Part shown: positions 8,505 to 17,542 of the stretch, in pieces
Position numbering within the stretch: the stretch's first letter is position 1
Layout: each line of letters opens with the position of its first letter
Origin: Heterorhizobium halophytocola
Lineage (GTDB): Bacteria > Pseudomonadota > Alphaproteobacteria > Rhizobiales > Rhizobiaceae
DNA: 64,000 nt
Direction: 5' to 3'
Assembly (NCBI RefSeq): GCF_017873095.1
Contig: NZ_JAGGJU010000008.1
Location: forward strand, 186,001 to 250,000
Translations under genes and position numbers: made by a program
The notes under the pieces: generated by a model
The model's database searches: none
The model's input: the letters and a program-made list of their open reading frames with translations, nothing else
Told to the model about the DNA's origin: nothing

Positions 8505-9404
8505 TCACTCCGCAGCCTCCTTCGCCTGACCCAGCTCGCCGACATGGCCGGCCTCACGGCGCTCCTCGCAGTGATCGGTGTCCGAGCAGACGAACATCCG
8601 CCCGCCGCGATCATCGAGGATGACTTCGTCGAGATAGACCTGTTCGGCGCCGCATAGCGCGCAGGGCTTGTCGAATTTCTGGATCTCGAAGGGATGATCC
8701 TCGAAATCGAGGCTCACGACCTCCGTATGGGGCGGAACCGCGTAGATGCGCTTCTCGCGACCGGCGCCGAACAGCTGCAGGGCGTCCGACATGTGCATTT
8801 TCGGGTTGTCGAATTTCGGCGTGGGCGACGGGTCCATCACGTAGCGGCCGGCCACCTTCACCGGATAGGCATAGGTCGTGGCGATATGGCCGTTGCGGGC
8901 GATATCCTCATAGAGTTTCACATGCATGAGGCCGTATTCCTCGAGTGCATGCATTTTGCGGGTCTCGGTCTCGCGCGGTTCGAGGAAGCGCAAGGGTTCG
9001 GGGATCGGCACCTGGTAAACCAGCACCTGATTTTCCGAGAGCTTTGCCTCCGGGATGCGGTGGCGGGTCTGGATGACGGTCGCTTCGCTTGTATGCGTGG
9101 TGACGGCAACATTGGCGACCTTCTGGAAGAAGGCGCGGATGGACACCGCATTGGTGGTGTCGTCGGCCCCCTGGTCGATCACCTTCAGCACGTCGTCGGG
9201 TCCGAGGATCGAGGCGGTGACCTGCACGCCACCCGTGCCCCAGCCATAGGGCATCGGCATTTCACGGGAGGCGAAGGGGACCTGATAACCCGGAATGGCG
9301 ATCGCTTTGAGGATCGCGCGACGGATCATCCGCTTGGTTTGCTCGTCAAGATAAGCATAGTTATAGTTAGCGATGTTAGTACTTTTTGAAACTTTTTGCG
9401 TCAT
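8505..9404 (-). CDS. phnJ: PhnJ, C-P lyase radical SAM catalytic subunit
   Basis: 299 aa. PhnJ cleaves the carbon-phosphorus bond of ribosyl phosphonates by radical SAM chemistry. The C-terminal cysteine cluster is complete: Cys248, Cys251 and Cys273 in the CxxC-x21-C arrangement ligate the 4Fe-4S cluster, and Cys279 corresponds to the thiyl-radical cysteine. The glycine-rich segment PYGWGTGGVQVT (52-63) is typical. It is transcribed after phnI; a 142-base gap with an opposite-strand mini-ORF separates them. Confidence 0.97.
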   Translation of the reverse strand: MTQKVSKSTNIANYNYAYLDEQTKRMIRRAILKAIAIPGYQVPFASREMPMPYGWGTGGVQVTASILGPDDVLKVIDQGADDTTNAVSIRAFFQKVANVAVTTHTSEATVIQTRHRIPEAKLSENQVLVYQVPIPEPLRFLEPRETETRKMHALEEYGLMHVKLYEDIARNGHIATTYAYPVKVAGRYVMDPSPTPKFDNPKMHMSDALQLFGAGREKRIYAVPPHTEVVSLDFEDHPFEIQKFDKPCALCGAEQVYLDEVILDDRGGRMFVCSDTDHCEERREAGHVGELGQAKEAAE

Positions 9405-9439
9405 TATGCGTTGTCCCCGTCGAATAGGAGATGGCAGTC

Positions 9440-9532
9440 ATGGATACCGCAACCCTCGTTACAGTGTTTTTCACCGTCATGGTCATCAGCACGGTCACGT
9501 GTGCCGGCTGGTTTGCAATCACCAAGCATTAA
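9440..9532 (+). CDS. 30-aa single-span membrane peptide encoded opposite the phn operon
   Basis: An open frame of 30 codons on the plus strand, starting MDTATLVTVFF and ending AITKH. Residues 5 to about 25 are hydrophobic enough for one membrane helix, with a lone Cys near residue 21. An AGGAG Shine-Dalgarno lies 9 bases before the ATG at 9440; an in-frame ATG at 9431 abuts it and is less likely. It lies wholly in the phnI-phnJ gap, on the strand opposite both genes. I do not recognise the family. It may be a real small protein or a chance frame. Confidence 0.45.
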   Translation: MDTATLVTVFFTVMVISTVTCAGWFAITKH

Positions 9533-9546
9533 ACGCAGGTTGCCGG

Positions 9547-10653
9547 TCATTCGGCGGCCTCTTTGTGCTCGCCATTGCTTGATCGCCGGGCCTCGTGTTC
9601 GCGTCGCATGCGCCGGACAAGGTCAAGTTCGGCCTGGAAGTCGACGTAATGCGGCAATTTCAGGTGTTCGACGAAGCCGGTGGCCTGGACATTGTCGGAA
9701 TGCGAGATGACGAATTCCTGGTCCTGCGCAGGCGCTACGATATCCTCGCCGAATTCCTCGGCCCGCAATGCCCGATCCACGAGTGACATGGCCATCGCCT
9801 TGCGCTCGCTCTGGCCGAAGACCAGACCGTAGCCGCGGGTAAATTGCGGCGGCGCCTTTGACGATCCCTTGAACTGGTTGACCATCTGGCATTCCGTGAC
9901 ACGGATGCGGCCGAGCGAGACGGAAAGACCCAGTTCCGCCGCGTCGAACTCCACCTCCACTTCCCCGATCCGAATTTCCCCGACAAAGGGATGGCTGCGG
10001 CCATAGCCGCGCTGGGTCGAATAGGCGAGCGACAGCAGGAAACCCTCGTCGCCGCGCGCCAGCGCCTGCAGGCGAAGGTCCCGCGACATCGGAAATTCGG
10101 GCGGATCGCGGGTGAGGTCGCCCCGCACGTGACCCTCCGGCATGTCGCCATCCGGTTCTATCAGGCCTTCCTGCGCCAGGATCTCGGAGACCCGCATCAC
10201 CGGTTCGGCAGCGCCCGAACGCTCCACCCCGCCATCGACCGTTTCGTCCTCCAGCAGCGAGGGGTCCAGCAGCCGGTGGGTATAGTCGAAGGTCGGGCCG
10301 AGAAGCTGGCCGCCCGGAAGATCCTTGTAGGTCGCAGACACCCGGCGTTCGACCAGCATGTCGGCCGTCTCCACCGGGTTCGAATAGCCGAAGCGCGGCA
10401 GGGTGGTGCGATAGGCGCGCAACAGGAATATCGCCTCGATCATGTCGCCGCGCGACTGCTTGATCGCGAGCGCCGCCAGCGGGCGGTCATGCAGCGAGGC
10501 CTCCGCCATCACCCGGTCGACGGCGAGCGCCAGCTGCTGGATGATCTGGGCGACGGTCATTGCCGGCAGGTCGCGGTCGCCGCGGCGGCGGTCGGCAAGC
10601 AGGCGGTGGGCGTTGGCAATGGCGGTCTCGCCACCCTTTACGGCAACATACAT
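9547..10653 (-). CDS. phnI: PhnI, C-P lyase core subunit
   Basis: 368 aa from the ATG at 10653 (MYVAVKGGETAI, the family's usual start). The open frame goes 17 codons further upstream into phnH. PhnI with PhnG, PhnH and PhnL forms the purine-displacing step that yields ribosyl phosphonate triphosphate. Conserved parts include GYSNPVETADMLVERRVSATYKD-type sequence near residues 97-125 and the C-terminal LPHYVDFQAELD. It begins 4 bases after the phnH stop, so it is part of the same operon. Confidence 0.95.
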   Translation of the reverse strand: MYVAVKGGETAIANAHRLLADRRRGDRDLPAMTVAQIIQQLALAVDRVMAEASLHDRPLAALAIKQSRGDMIEAIFLLRAYRTTLPRFGYSNPVETADMLVERRVSATYKDLPGGQLLGPTFDYTHRLLDPSLLEDETVDGGVERSGAAEPVMRVSEILAQEGLIEPDGDMPEGHVRGDLTRDPPEFPMSRDLRLQALARGDEGFLLSLAYSTQRGYGRSHPFVGEIRIGEVEVEFDAAELGLSVSLGRIRVTECQMVNQFKGSSKAPPQFTRGYGLVFGQSERKAMAMSLVDRALRAEEFGEDIVAPAQDQEFVISHSDNVQATGFVEHLKLPHYVDFQAELDLVRRMRREHEARRSSNGEHKEAAE

Positions 10654-10657
10654 GGGC

Positions 10658-11266
10658 TCACGCCTCCGCAATCGTGATCTTGGTGGTGCGCGGCAGGCAG
10701 GCAAGCCGGTTGCCGCAGGTCAGGACGAGGTCGATGCCGCGCGGGAAAATCGCCTGGTTCTCGGCCCAGTAGGCCAGAAACGGATCGGGCAAGCCCTTGG
10801 GTGCCAGCGTCGCCGTCTGCTTTATCCCCGGACCCGAAAGCGTCAGAACCGGACCGCCCTCCAGCCGGGCGACCTCGATCACGACGGTGGTCGAGCGGTC
10901 GGGATATTCCTGCGTTCCCGTCGAAAACAGGCCGAAGGGCGGGATCGAGACGCCGGCCTCGAAAAAGGCAAAACGGCTCTCGGCCTTTTCCCGGGTGACC
11001 GAGGCGCCGGTGTGAAAGCCGATCCAGGCCGGCAGTGCCGATTTCAGCAGCGCGGGCGACAGGAAAACCGGCGTGTCGTGGTCGCAGAGCGTCAGCGCGA
11101 GCGCTCCGGCCGCCTTGCTAAGCGGCGGGGGAGGGCCGACCTGCGTTTCGAGGGTGGAGATCGTGCCGGGCCTCGCCATCGCATCCATGACACTGCGGAA
11201 CACGGCCTGTGCCTCGAAGACCGGCTCGGAAAACCCGCCGGACAGGGTTGCCATGTCAGCGCTCAT
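10658..11266 (-). CDS. phnH: PhnH, C-P lyase core subunit
   Basis: 202 aa. It begins with a typical PhnH segment (GGFSEPVFEAQAVFRSVMDA, then MARPGTI) and includes a C-terminal FPRGIDLVLT and CLPRTT region. PhnH is a homodimeric PLP-transferase-like fold protein without PLP, and part of the PhnGHIJ complex. The start codon overlaps the phnG stop by 4 bases, so translation is coupled. Confidence 0.95.
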   Translation of the reverse strand: MSADMATLSGGFSEPVFEAQAVFRSVMDAMARPGTISTLETQVGPPPPLSKAAGALALTLCDHDTPVFLSPALLKSALPAWIGFHTGASVTREKAESRFAFFEAGVSIPPFGLFSTGTQEYPDRSTTVVIEVARLEGGPVLTLSGPGIKQTATLAPKGLPDPFLAYWAENQAIFPRGIDLVLTCGNRLACLPRTTKITIAEA

Positions 11267-11736
11267 TTGTCCTCTCCGCGCACCATTGTGAAGAAATCGA
11301 CCCGGGTCGCCGCCGTCTCGGCGCGCGTCTGCCGGTCTGCCTCGGCAAGCCGTTCGGCAATCGGGCCGAGCAGCTGCGTCTGGATGGCGTGCATCATCTC
11401 CGGCTTCTGGCCGAGCGCATCGAAGATCGCCGCCAGCCGCACCTTTCGGCTGTCCGTGCCGAGTGCATAACCGTGCCCGACAAGAGTATCGTCCACACGC
11501 ACGGAGGCTCTGGTGACGGTCACCTCGCCGAGGTTGAAGGGCGATCCGCCACCGCCGGTGCGACCGCGCACCATGACCAGTCCGGTTTCCGGGCCGCGCA
11601 CGGCGGCCACCGCAGGCTTCGGCTCCAGGCGGTCCCAGGCGGCCTGAAGCTCGCGCAGCTCCGCCTTGGCCAGCAGATCGAGCGCCTGTTTTCGCACAAG
11701 CTGTTCGGATTGTTGCGTTTCGCCCGCAGTTGCCAT
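11263..11736 (-). CDS. phnG: PhnG, C-P lyase core subunit, first gene of the operon
   Basis: 157 aa. Typical PhnG features are the N-terminal region, GLVMVRGRTGGGGSPFNLGEVTVTR-type core at about residues 52-76, and GYALGTDSRKVRLAAIFDA near residues 90-108. PhnG joins PhnH, PhnI and PhnJ in the core complex. It is the first gene of the leftward operon, 25 bases from the palindromic operator and 80 bases from the strong Pho box. Confidence 0.95.
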   Translation of the reverse strand: MATAGETQQSEQLVRKQALDLLAKAELRELQAAWDRLEPKPAVAAVRGPETGLVMVRGRTGGGGSPFNLGEVTVTRASVRVDDTLVGHGYALGTDSRKVRLAAIFDALGQKPEMMHAIQTQLLGPIAERLAEADRQTRAETAATRVDFFTMVRGEDK

Positions 11737-11761
11737 GTTCCCATTCTCCGCTTGCGTCGAG

Positions 11762-11789
11762 TCGTCTAGTTATATAGACAACTAGACGA
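11762..11789. promoter_or_regulatory. palindromic operator, probably for PhnF
   Basis: Perfect 10-base arms TCGTCTAGTT and AACTAGACGA separated by 8 bases (ATATAGAC). The centre contains GTTATATAGAC, close to the GT-N-TA-N-AC half-site pattern of HutC/PhnF-type GntR repressors. It lies between the Pho box and the phnG ATG, where a bound repressor would block the phn promoter. The link to PhnF is inferred from position and symmetry. Confidence 0.7.
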
Positions 11790-11815
11790 TGTGATTATGG
11801 TTCTAGAATTCGCCG

Positions 11816-11833
11816 GTGACAAGCGTGTGACAG
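11816..11833 (-). promoter_or_regulatory. Pho box driving phnG operon
   Basis: On the minus strand the site is CTGTCACACGCTTGTCAC: units CTGTCAC and TTGTCAC, 11 bases apart. It matches the PhoB consensus at nearly every conserved position. Ten bases downstream on the minus strand is TAGAAC, followed by CATAAT; either could serve as the -10 element, with the PhnF palindrome just beyond. This places PhoB activation upstream of PhnF repression. Confidence 0.7.
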
Positions 11834-11850
11834 TGGCAGGGGCAAATTTC

Positions 11851-12573
11851 ATGCAGCGACAGAATGGCGTGGCGCTCTGGCGCCAGATCGCCGACCGGAT
11901 CCGCACCGCGATCGCCGATGGCACCTATGACCAGACGGGCCGCCTGCCGGCCGAGGCCAGGCTTGCCAGCGAATTCTCGGTCAACAGGCATACGGTGCGG
12001 GCAGCTCTGGCTTCATTGGCGCAGGAAGGCGTGGTTCGCGCCATCCAGGGCCGCGGCACCTTGATCGAAAGGCGTGACCGCATCAGTTTCCCGATTTCCA
12101 GCCGGACCCGCTTTACCGAGGGCGTCGCAGGGCAGGCGAGCAATCTGGAGGGCCTGCTGCTCGATGCACAGGAGGAGGCGGCCAGTCCGGAAGTGGCGCG
12201 CGCGCTGCAGGTGGGGGAGGGAAGCGCAGTCCTCAGGCTCGAGACCGTGCGCAAGGCCGATGGCCGGCCGCTTTCGGCTGCAACGGGCTGGTTTCCGCTG
12301 CCGCGCTTCGCGGGGCTCGTCGATGCCTATCGCCGCACCGGCTCCATCACCCGCGCCTTCGCCCTTTGCGGGCTCGCCGACTATCTGCGGGCCCGCACGG
12401 AGATCAGCGCCACCCATGCGGAAGACAGGGATCTTCAGGCTCTGGGCCTGACACCGGGGGCCATTGTGCTGGTATCGACCGCCGTCAATGTCGATCTCGA
12501 CGGCACGGTCGTCCAGTATGCGGTCAGCCGGTTTCCGGCGGACCGCGTGCAACTGACCGTCACCGGGGGGTGA
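11851..12573 (+). CDS. phnF: PhnF, GntR-family (HutC subfamily) repressor of phn genes
   Basis: 240 aa. N-terminal winged helix: GVALWRQIADRIRTAIADG, LPAEARLASEFSVNRHTVRAAL, and AIQGRGTLI wing (residues about 6-72). C-terminal UTRA effector domain (about 90-235) ends with YAVSRFPADRVQL. The frame opens at a GTG (11791) adjoining the operator, but the ATG at 11851 gives the usual family length and follows an AGGGG Shine-Dalgarno. It diverges from phnG, so it probably controls that operon and perhaps itself. Confidence 0.92.
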   Translation: MQRQNGVALWRQIADRIRTAIADGTYDQTGRLPAEARLASEFSVNRHTVRAALASLAQEGVVRAIQGRGTLIERRDRISFPISSRTRFTEGVAGQASNLEGLLLDAQEEAASPEVARALQVGEGSAVLRLETVRKADGRPLSAATGWFPLPRFAGLVDAYRRTGSITRAFALCGLADYLRARTEISATHAEDRDLQALGLTPGAIVLVSTAVNVDLDGTVVQYAVSRFPADRVQLTVTGG

Positions 12574-12595
12574 CGGCCGGAATTGACGCCGAGGC

Positions 12596-13231
12596 TCAGT
12601 GTGCGGCGGACATGTCGCCGAGCACCACCTTCGACGCAACCGTCGAGTCGGCATTGAGCTTGTAGACCATAGGCACGCCGGTCGCGAGGTTGAGCTTCAG
12701 GATCTCTTCCTTGGTCATCCGGTCGAGCACCATGACGAGGGCGCGCAGTGAATTCCCATGGGCCGCGACCAGCACGGTCTCGCCGCGCAGCACGCGGGGC
12801 AGGATATCGGTCATGAAATAGGGCCAGACGCGGGCGCCGGTGTCGCGCAGGCTCTCGCCGCCCGGCGGCGGAACGTCGTAGGAGCGGCGCCAGATATGCA
12901 CCTGTTCCTCGCCCCATTTTTCGCGGGCGTCGTCCTTGTTGAGGCCGGAGAGGTCGCCGTAGTCGCGTTCGTTCAGTGCCTGGTCGCGGATCGTCTCGAG
13001 ATCCGGCTGACCGACATTGTCGAGCACGATCTGGCAGGTCTTCTGGGCGCGGGTCAGGTCCGAGGTATAGGCGATGTCGAACTTGATGCCGGTATCGGCG
13101 AGCGCCTTGCCGCCGGCATTGGCTTCCTCCACGCCGAGTTCGGTCAGGTCCGGGTCACGCCAGCCGGTGAACAGGTTCTTCAGGTTCCATTCGCTCTGGC
13201 CGTGGCGCACGAGCACGAGTGTACCGCTCAT
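12596..13231 (-). CDS. gpmA: 2,3-bisphosphoglycerate-dependent phosphoglycerate mutase
   Basis: 211 aa, the short form common in alphaproteobacteria. The RHGQSEWN motif gives the phospho-accepting His10; Glu88 (NERDYG) and His158 (AAHGNSL) complete the active site. It interconverts 3- and 2-phosphoglycerate in glycolysis and gluconeogenesis. It lies 23 bases downstream of dapB in the same direction and converges with phnF (22-base gap). Confidence 0.96.
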   Translation of the reverse strand: MSGTLVLVRHGQSEWNLKNLFTGWRDPDLTELGVEEANAGGKALADTGIKFDIAYTSDLTRAQKTCQIVLDNVGQPDLETIRDQALNERDYGDLSGLNKDDAREKWGEEQVHIWRRSYDVPPPGGESLRDTGARVWPYFMTDILPRVLRGETVLVAAHGNSLRALVMVLDRMTKEEILKLNLATGVPMVYKLNADSTVASKVVLGDMSAAH

Positions 13232-13254
13232 GGGTATTTCCTCCGAGGCTGTAA

Positions 13255-14076
13255 TCAGGATGATGAAAGCCCGAGCACGTCGAGCATGGAATAGTAACCG
13301 GGCTTCCTGTCGCGGGCCCAGAGTGCCGCCTTCAGCGCGCCGCGGGCAAAGATCGTGCGGTCGAGGGCGTTGTGGGAGAGCGTGATCAGTTCGCCTTCGC
13401 CGGCGAGCACGACCGAATGATCGCCGACGACGGAGCCGCCGCGCAGCGTGGCAAAGCCGATGGAGCCCTGTTCGCGCGGGCCGGTATGGCCGTCGCGGAC
13501 GCGAACGGAATGATCGGCAAGGTCGATGCCGCGGCCGGCGGCCGCTGCATCGCCGAGCAGCAGCGCGGTGCCCGACGGCGCATCCACCTTGTGCTTGTGG
13601 TGCATTTCCAGCACTTCGATATCCCAGCCCGCCGCATCGAGCGCCTTGGCCGCCTGCTTGACCAGGACCGACAACAGATTGACGCCGAGGCTCATATTGC
13701 CCGACTTGACCACCCGCGCATGCCGGCCGGCCGCCTCGAACTTCGCCTCGTCGTCGGGCGAGCAGCCGGTCGTGCCGATCACGTGGACGATCCGCGCCTG
13801 GGCGGCGAGCGCGGCAAACTCGACCGAAGCCGCAGGGGCGGTGAAATCGATGACCCCGTCGGCGGCCAGAAAGGCTGCGAGCGGATCGTCGGTGACGGTA
13901 ATGCCGATCGGGCCGAGCCCCGCGATTTCGCCGGCATCGCGCCCTATCGCCGCCGCCCCCGGCCGTTCGACCGCTGCGTGCAGCACGGTGCCCTCAGCCT
14001 CGTGGATGATGCGGATCAGCGCCTGGCCCATACGGCCGGACGCTCCGACCACGACGAGTTTCATGGCATCCGTCAT
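13255..14076 (-). CDS. dapB: 4-hydroxy-tetrahydrodipicolinate reductase
   Basis: 273 aa. The NAD(P)-binding motif [10 protein letters not shown] lies at residues 8-17, and the substrate/catalytic region [15 protein letters not shown] is intact. DapB makes tetrahydrodipicolinate in lysine and meso-diaminopimelate synthesis. Its ATG overlaps the stop of the upstream exporter gene by 4 bases (ATGA), so the exporter, dapB and gpmA probably form one transcript. Confidence 0.97.
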   Translation of the reverse strand: MTDAMKLVVVGASGRMGQALIRIIHEAEGTVLHAAVERPGAAAIGRDAGEIAGLGPIGITVTDDPLAAFLAADGVIDFTAPAASVEFAALAAQARIVHVIGTTGCSPDDEAKFEAAGRHARVVKSGNMSLGVNLLSVLVKQAAKALDAAGWDIEVLEMHHKHKVDAPSGTALLLGDAAAAGRGIDLADHSVRVRDGHTGPREQGSIGFATLRGGSVVGDHSVVLAGEGELITLSHNALDRTIFARGALKAALWARDRKPGYYSMLDVLGLSSS

Positions 14077-15881
14077 CCGTTTTCCTTTTCCGTGATATCG
14101 TCGCGAATGGCTGTCGCCTGCAGGCTGTTGAGGCGAGCGTAAAGTCCATCCGGACGGCGCGCAAGCTCCTCGTGGACGCCTTCTTCTGCGACCTGTCCAT
14201 TGTCCATGACGATGATCTTGTCGGCCTTGACGATGGTCGAAAGCCGATGGGCGATGACGATCACGGTGCGACCGCCCATGGCCTCGTCCAGTGCCTTCTG
14301 CACCGCGGCTTCCGACTCGGTGTCGAGCGCCGATGTCGCCTCGTCGAGCAGCAGGATCGGCGCGTTGCGCACCAGCGCGCGCGCGATCGACAGCCGCTGG
14401 CGCTGGCCGCCCGACAGCGTCGTGCCGTTTTCGCCGACGGGGGTGTCGTAGCCCTGCGGCTGGGCCAGGATGAAGTCATGCGCATAGGCGTGACGCGCCG
14501 CCACCTCCACCTCCGCATCGGTGGCATCGGGCCGGCCATAGCGGATATTGTCGCGGATCGTGCCTTCGAACAGGTATGGCTGCTGCGACACATAGGCCAG
14601 ATGCCGGCGCAGCGATGCCTTGGTTACCTTGGCGATGTCCTGCCCGTCGATCAGGATCTGGCCTTCGAGCGGATCGTAGAAGCGCGGGACGAGCGTGATG
14701 ATGGTCGACTTGCCGGCACCGGAAGGTCCGACCAGTGCCGTCGTCCTGCCACCCTCGGCGGTGAAGTTCACCCCCCGCAGGATCGGCGGGTTCTTGCCAT
14801 AGGCAAAGCTCACATCGCGAAACTCGATCTTCGCCTCGCTGACGACCAGCGGCTTTGCTTCCGGCGCCTCGCGCTGGTGCGACTGGGTGTCGAGGATCTC
14901 GTAGATCATCCGCGCATTGACGGTCGCCCGTTCCATCTGCACCTGCAGCTTGGCCAGGCGCTTGGCCGGGTCATAGGCCATCAGGAAGGCTGCGATGAAG
15001 GAGAAGAAGGCGCCCGGCAGCATGTCGCCATAGATCGAGCGATAGGCGGCATAGGCGATCACGCTGGAAATCGCCAGGCCCGCAAAGCTTTCGGTCAAGG
15101 GGGAGGTGCGCTCGCTGAGCCGCGCGATACGGTTCGCCCGGTTTTCCGCGGTGCGGATGATGCCGTCGACCTTGTGCGTCAGCTCCGCCTCCATGGTGAA
15201 GGCCTTGACGATGGCGATCCCCTGGACGGTTTCCTGCATGGCGCCGAGCACGCGGCTGTTTTGCACCACCGCCTCCTTGGTCGCGGTGCGCAACCGCTTG
15301 GACACGTAGCGCAGGGCCAGCAGCAGGGGAGGCGCGACGACGAAAACGATCGCGGTCAGGACCGGATCCTTGAACAGCATGACCCCGACCAGCGCGATCA
15401 GCGTCAGGAAATCGCGCGCCATCGAGGTGACCGTGAGGTTGAGAACGTCACGGATGCCGTTGATGTTCTGGCTGATCTGGGCCGACAGCTGGGCGGATCG
15501 CGATTCGGTGAAATAGCCGAGCGACAGGGTCATCAGATGCGAAAACAGCCGTCGCTGATAGGTGGCGACGATATTGTTGCCGATCTTCGACAGGATGACG
15601 GCCTGCCCGTAGGAGGCAAAGCCCCTGATCACGAAGGCCGCGAAGATCGACAGGCAGATCATCCAGACGAGATCGGCGCGGCGATTGGCGAAGGCTTCGT
15701 TGATCACCGCTTCCATGATCCAGGCACTGAATGCGGTGGTGGCGGCAACGAGGGCGAGGCAGAAGATCGCCGCGGCATAGGATCGCCAGTGATCCCTGCC
15801 GTTTTCCGAAATGATCCGCTTGAGGATGCGGGTCACGCCCTCGGAATCAATCGGCTTCGTGATCTGCGTGTTGACTTTCAA
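14073..15881 (-). CDS. MsbA-like ABC exporter (fused membrane and ATPase domains)
   Basis: 602 aa half-transporter. The N-terminal type-IV ABC exporter membrane domain (about residues 35-330) has six predicted helices. The C-terminal ATPase has Walker [10 protein letters not shown], signature LSGGQRQR, Walker [13 protein letters not shown] and the H-loop IAHRLST. It resembles MsbA and the rhizobial multidrug/lipid exporters; I see no feature that fixes the substrate, and it is not obviously NdvA. It works as a homodimer in the inner membrane. Confidence 0.88.
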   Translation of the reverse strand: MKVNTQITKPIDSEGVTRILKRIISENGRDHWRSYAAAIFCLALVAATTAFSAWIMEAVINEAFANRRADLVWMICLSIFAAFVIRGFASYGQAVILSKIGNNIVATYQRRLFSHLMTLSLGYFTESRSAQLSAQISQNINGIRDVLNLTVTSMARDFLTLIALVGVMLFKDPVLTAIVFVVAPPLLLALRYVSKRLRTATKEAVVQNSRVLGAMQETVQGIAIVKAFTMEAELTHKVDGIIRTAENRANRIARLSERTSPLTESFAGLAISSVIAYAAYRSIYGDMLPGAFFSFIAAFLMAYDPAKRLAKLQVQMERATVNARMIYEILDTQSHQREAPEAKPLVVSEAKIEFRDVSFAYGKNPPILRGVNFTAEGGRTTALVGPSGAGKSTIITLVPRFYDPLEGQILIDGQDIAKVTKASLRRHLAYVSQQPYLFEGTIRDNIRYGRPDATDAEVEVAARHAYAHDFILAQPQGYDTPVGENGTTLSGGQRQRLSIARALVRNAPILLLDEATSALDTESEAAVQKALDEAMGGRTVIVIAHRLSTIVKADKIIVMDNGQVAEEGVHEELARRPDGLYARLNSLQATAIRDDITEKENG

Positions 15882-16002
15882 TAGCCGGTTCCTTGGATTG
15901 CGTCGGCTTGCCCGCGCCGAAGACCGGCGCGCCCAGCGGCTCTATAGCCAGTCCAGCCGGCTTTGACCAGACTCGGCATCGCGGAGACGGGCGTCCCGGC
16001 GA

Positions 16003-17025
16003 TCAGCGTGTGGTCCAGCGCCGTCCGCGTGTGGCAAGGCCGAAATCCGACGGTGCCCGGGCGTAGGCGGCCAGCCCGGCCAGGGCGGCGCGCGGATGGG
16101 TGACGACGAAGGTCGAGATCGTCTTCATCATCTCGGTATGCGGTGCCTTGTCCTCGAACGCCGCCCGGAACTGGGGCTGGCGCAGGGCATGCATGATCTT
16201 CTGCGGAATTCCGCCGGCCAGAAACACGCCGCCCTTGGCCATGAAGATCAGCGCCAGGTCGCCGGCAAGCCGCGCGAGATAGGTGACGAAAAGGTCCACC
16301 GTCTCCATAGCCTGCGCGTCGCTGCCGGCTTCGGCATGTTCGGTCACGTCTTTCGGGTCGGTGAATTTCGGCGTGACGCCGTCGGCGATGCAGATCGCCG
16401 TGTAGAGGTGCACGAGGCCGCGTCCGCACAGGATCTGCTCGCCGGCAACCCGGCCCTCGATCGTCTCGATATGCGGGAAAATCGCGTAGTCGCGTGCGCT
16501 GCGCGGTCCGATATCCACATGGCCGCCTTCGCCGGGAATCGGAAACCACCGGCCCTGGGCATAGACCAAGCCCGCGACGCCGAGCCCCGTGCCGGGACCA
16601 AGCACGACGCGCGATGCAGTCGGACTTGCGTTCATCGGGCCGAGCGCCTCGCGGTCGTCTTCGCCAAGCGTTGCGATCGCCAGCGCCTGCGCCTCGAAAT
16701 CGTTGACCACCATCACGTCTTCCAGGCCGAGAGCGGCGATCATCTGCTTTGGCCGCACCACCCAGGGGCAATTGGTCAGCGGAATTTCGTCGCCCTGGAT
16801 CGGACCGGCAACGGCCAGGATCGCCGAACGGGGACGGATATCGGTCTTTTGAAAGACGTCCTGCCGGATCGCATCGTCGATGGTCGGAAATTCGGCCGTG
16901 CGGATATTCGGCAGCTCCATCGGGGCGGCGGTGGCATCTGTCAGGATCGAGAAGCGGGCATTGGTCCCGCCGATATCCCCGATCAGGATGGGAAAGACGG
17001 GATCTGCAGTCTCGTGGCTCGGCAT
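16003..17025 (-). CDS. glk: glucokinase
   Basis: 340 aa. ATP-binding loop [11 protein letters not shown] near residue 16, the VVNDFEAQA segment and LGPGTGLG match the bacterial Glk (ROK-distant, COG0837) family. It phosphorylates glucose for the Entner-Doudoroff route usual in rhizobia. It follows mgsA by 14 bases, so mgsA and glk are probably co-transcribed. Confidence 0.95.
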   Translation of the reverse strand: MPSHETADPVFPILIGDIGGTNARFSILTDATAAPMELPNIRTAEFPTIDDAIRQDVFQKTDIRPRSAILAVAGPIQGDEIPLTNCPWVVRPKQMIAALGLEDVMVVNDFEAQALAIATLGEDDREALGPMNASPTASRVVLGPGTGLGVAGLVYAQGRWFPIPGEGGHVDIGPRSARDYAIFPHIETIEGRVAGEQILCGRGLVHLYTAICIADGVTPKFTDPKDVTEHAEAGSDAQAMETVDLFVTYLARLAGDLALIFMAKGGVFLAGGIPQKIMHALRQPQFRAAFEDKAPHTEMMKTISTFVVTHPRAALAGLAAYARAPSDFGLATRGRRWTTR

Positions 17026-17039
17026 GGGTTTCCCTCGGG

Positions 17040-17438
17040 TCAGGCGGATGCGGCCATCTGGCCGGCAGTATAGGCAAGGAGCGGCTCCGCCGTGGCGCGG
17101 TTCAGAGCCATCGGGATGTCATAGACGGTCGCCAGGCGCATCAGCGCCTTGACGTCCACGTCATGCGGCATGGCCGTCAGGGGGTCGACGAAGAAGATCA
17201 GCATCGAGACTTCGCCGGTCGCAATCAGCGCGCCGATCTGCTGATCGCCGCCCAACGGCCCGCTTTTCAGCCGGGTGATGTCGAGCGATGGGCAGGCCTC
17301 CTGCACGCGGCCGCCGGTGGTCCCGGTCGCCACGATCCGGCATTTGGCGAGCACGGTCTCGTAACTGCGGGCGAAATCCGCCAGATCGTCCTTTTTCTGA
17401 TCATGCGCGATCAGGGCAATGCAGGCTTTTTCGGGCAT
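17040..17438 (-). CDS. mgsA: methylglyoxal synthase
   Basis: 132 aa. The catalytic loop [12 protein letters not shown] carries Asp65, equivalent to the catalytic Asp of the E. coli enzyme; His13 and His92 are also conserved. It converts dihydroxyacetone phosphate to methylglyoxal, relieving sugar-phosphate stress. It is the first gene of an mgsA-glk pair, and a small palindrome lies directly upstream. Confidence 0.95.
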   Translation of the reverse strand: MPEKACIALIAHDQKKDDLADFARSYETVLAKCRIVATGTTGGRVQEACPSLDITRLKSGPLGGDQQIGALIATGEVSMLIFFVDPLTAMPHDVDVKALMRLATVYDIPMALNRATAEPLLAYTAGQMAASA

Positions 17439-17450
17439 GCGTCTCGGTTC

Positions 17451-17462
17451 CGATTTAAATCG
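17451..17462. promoter_or_regulatory. A/T-centred palindrome upstream of mgsA
   Basis: A perfect 12-base palindrome CGATTTAAATCG lies 13 bases from the mgsA ATG, overlapping a second palindrome AAATCGATTT. Its position near the start suggests an operator or promoter element, but no regulator is identified. Confidence 0.3.
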
Positions 17463-17542
17463 ATTTGGGTGTTTCTACAGCAAGCCGGGGCCGGTTGAAA
17501 AGACGCCATTGCAGCCCTTCGTCCCGGCCCGCTTGCCAAGGT

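Noticed and set aside
11791..11850. Upstream GTG start of phnF
   Set aside because: It would abut the operator palindrome, add 20 residues not typical of PhnF, and lacks a ribosome site; the ATG at 11851 is better.
14172..15884. 570-aa plus-strand frame opposite the ABC exporter
   Set aside because: Antisense shadow; the minus strand encodes all exporter motifs.
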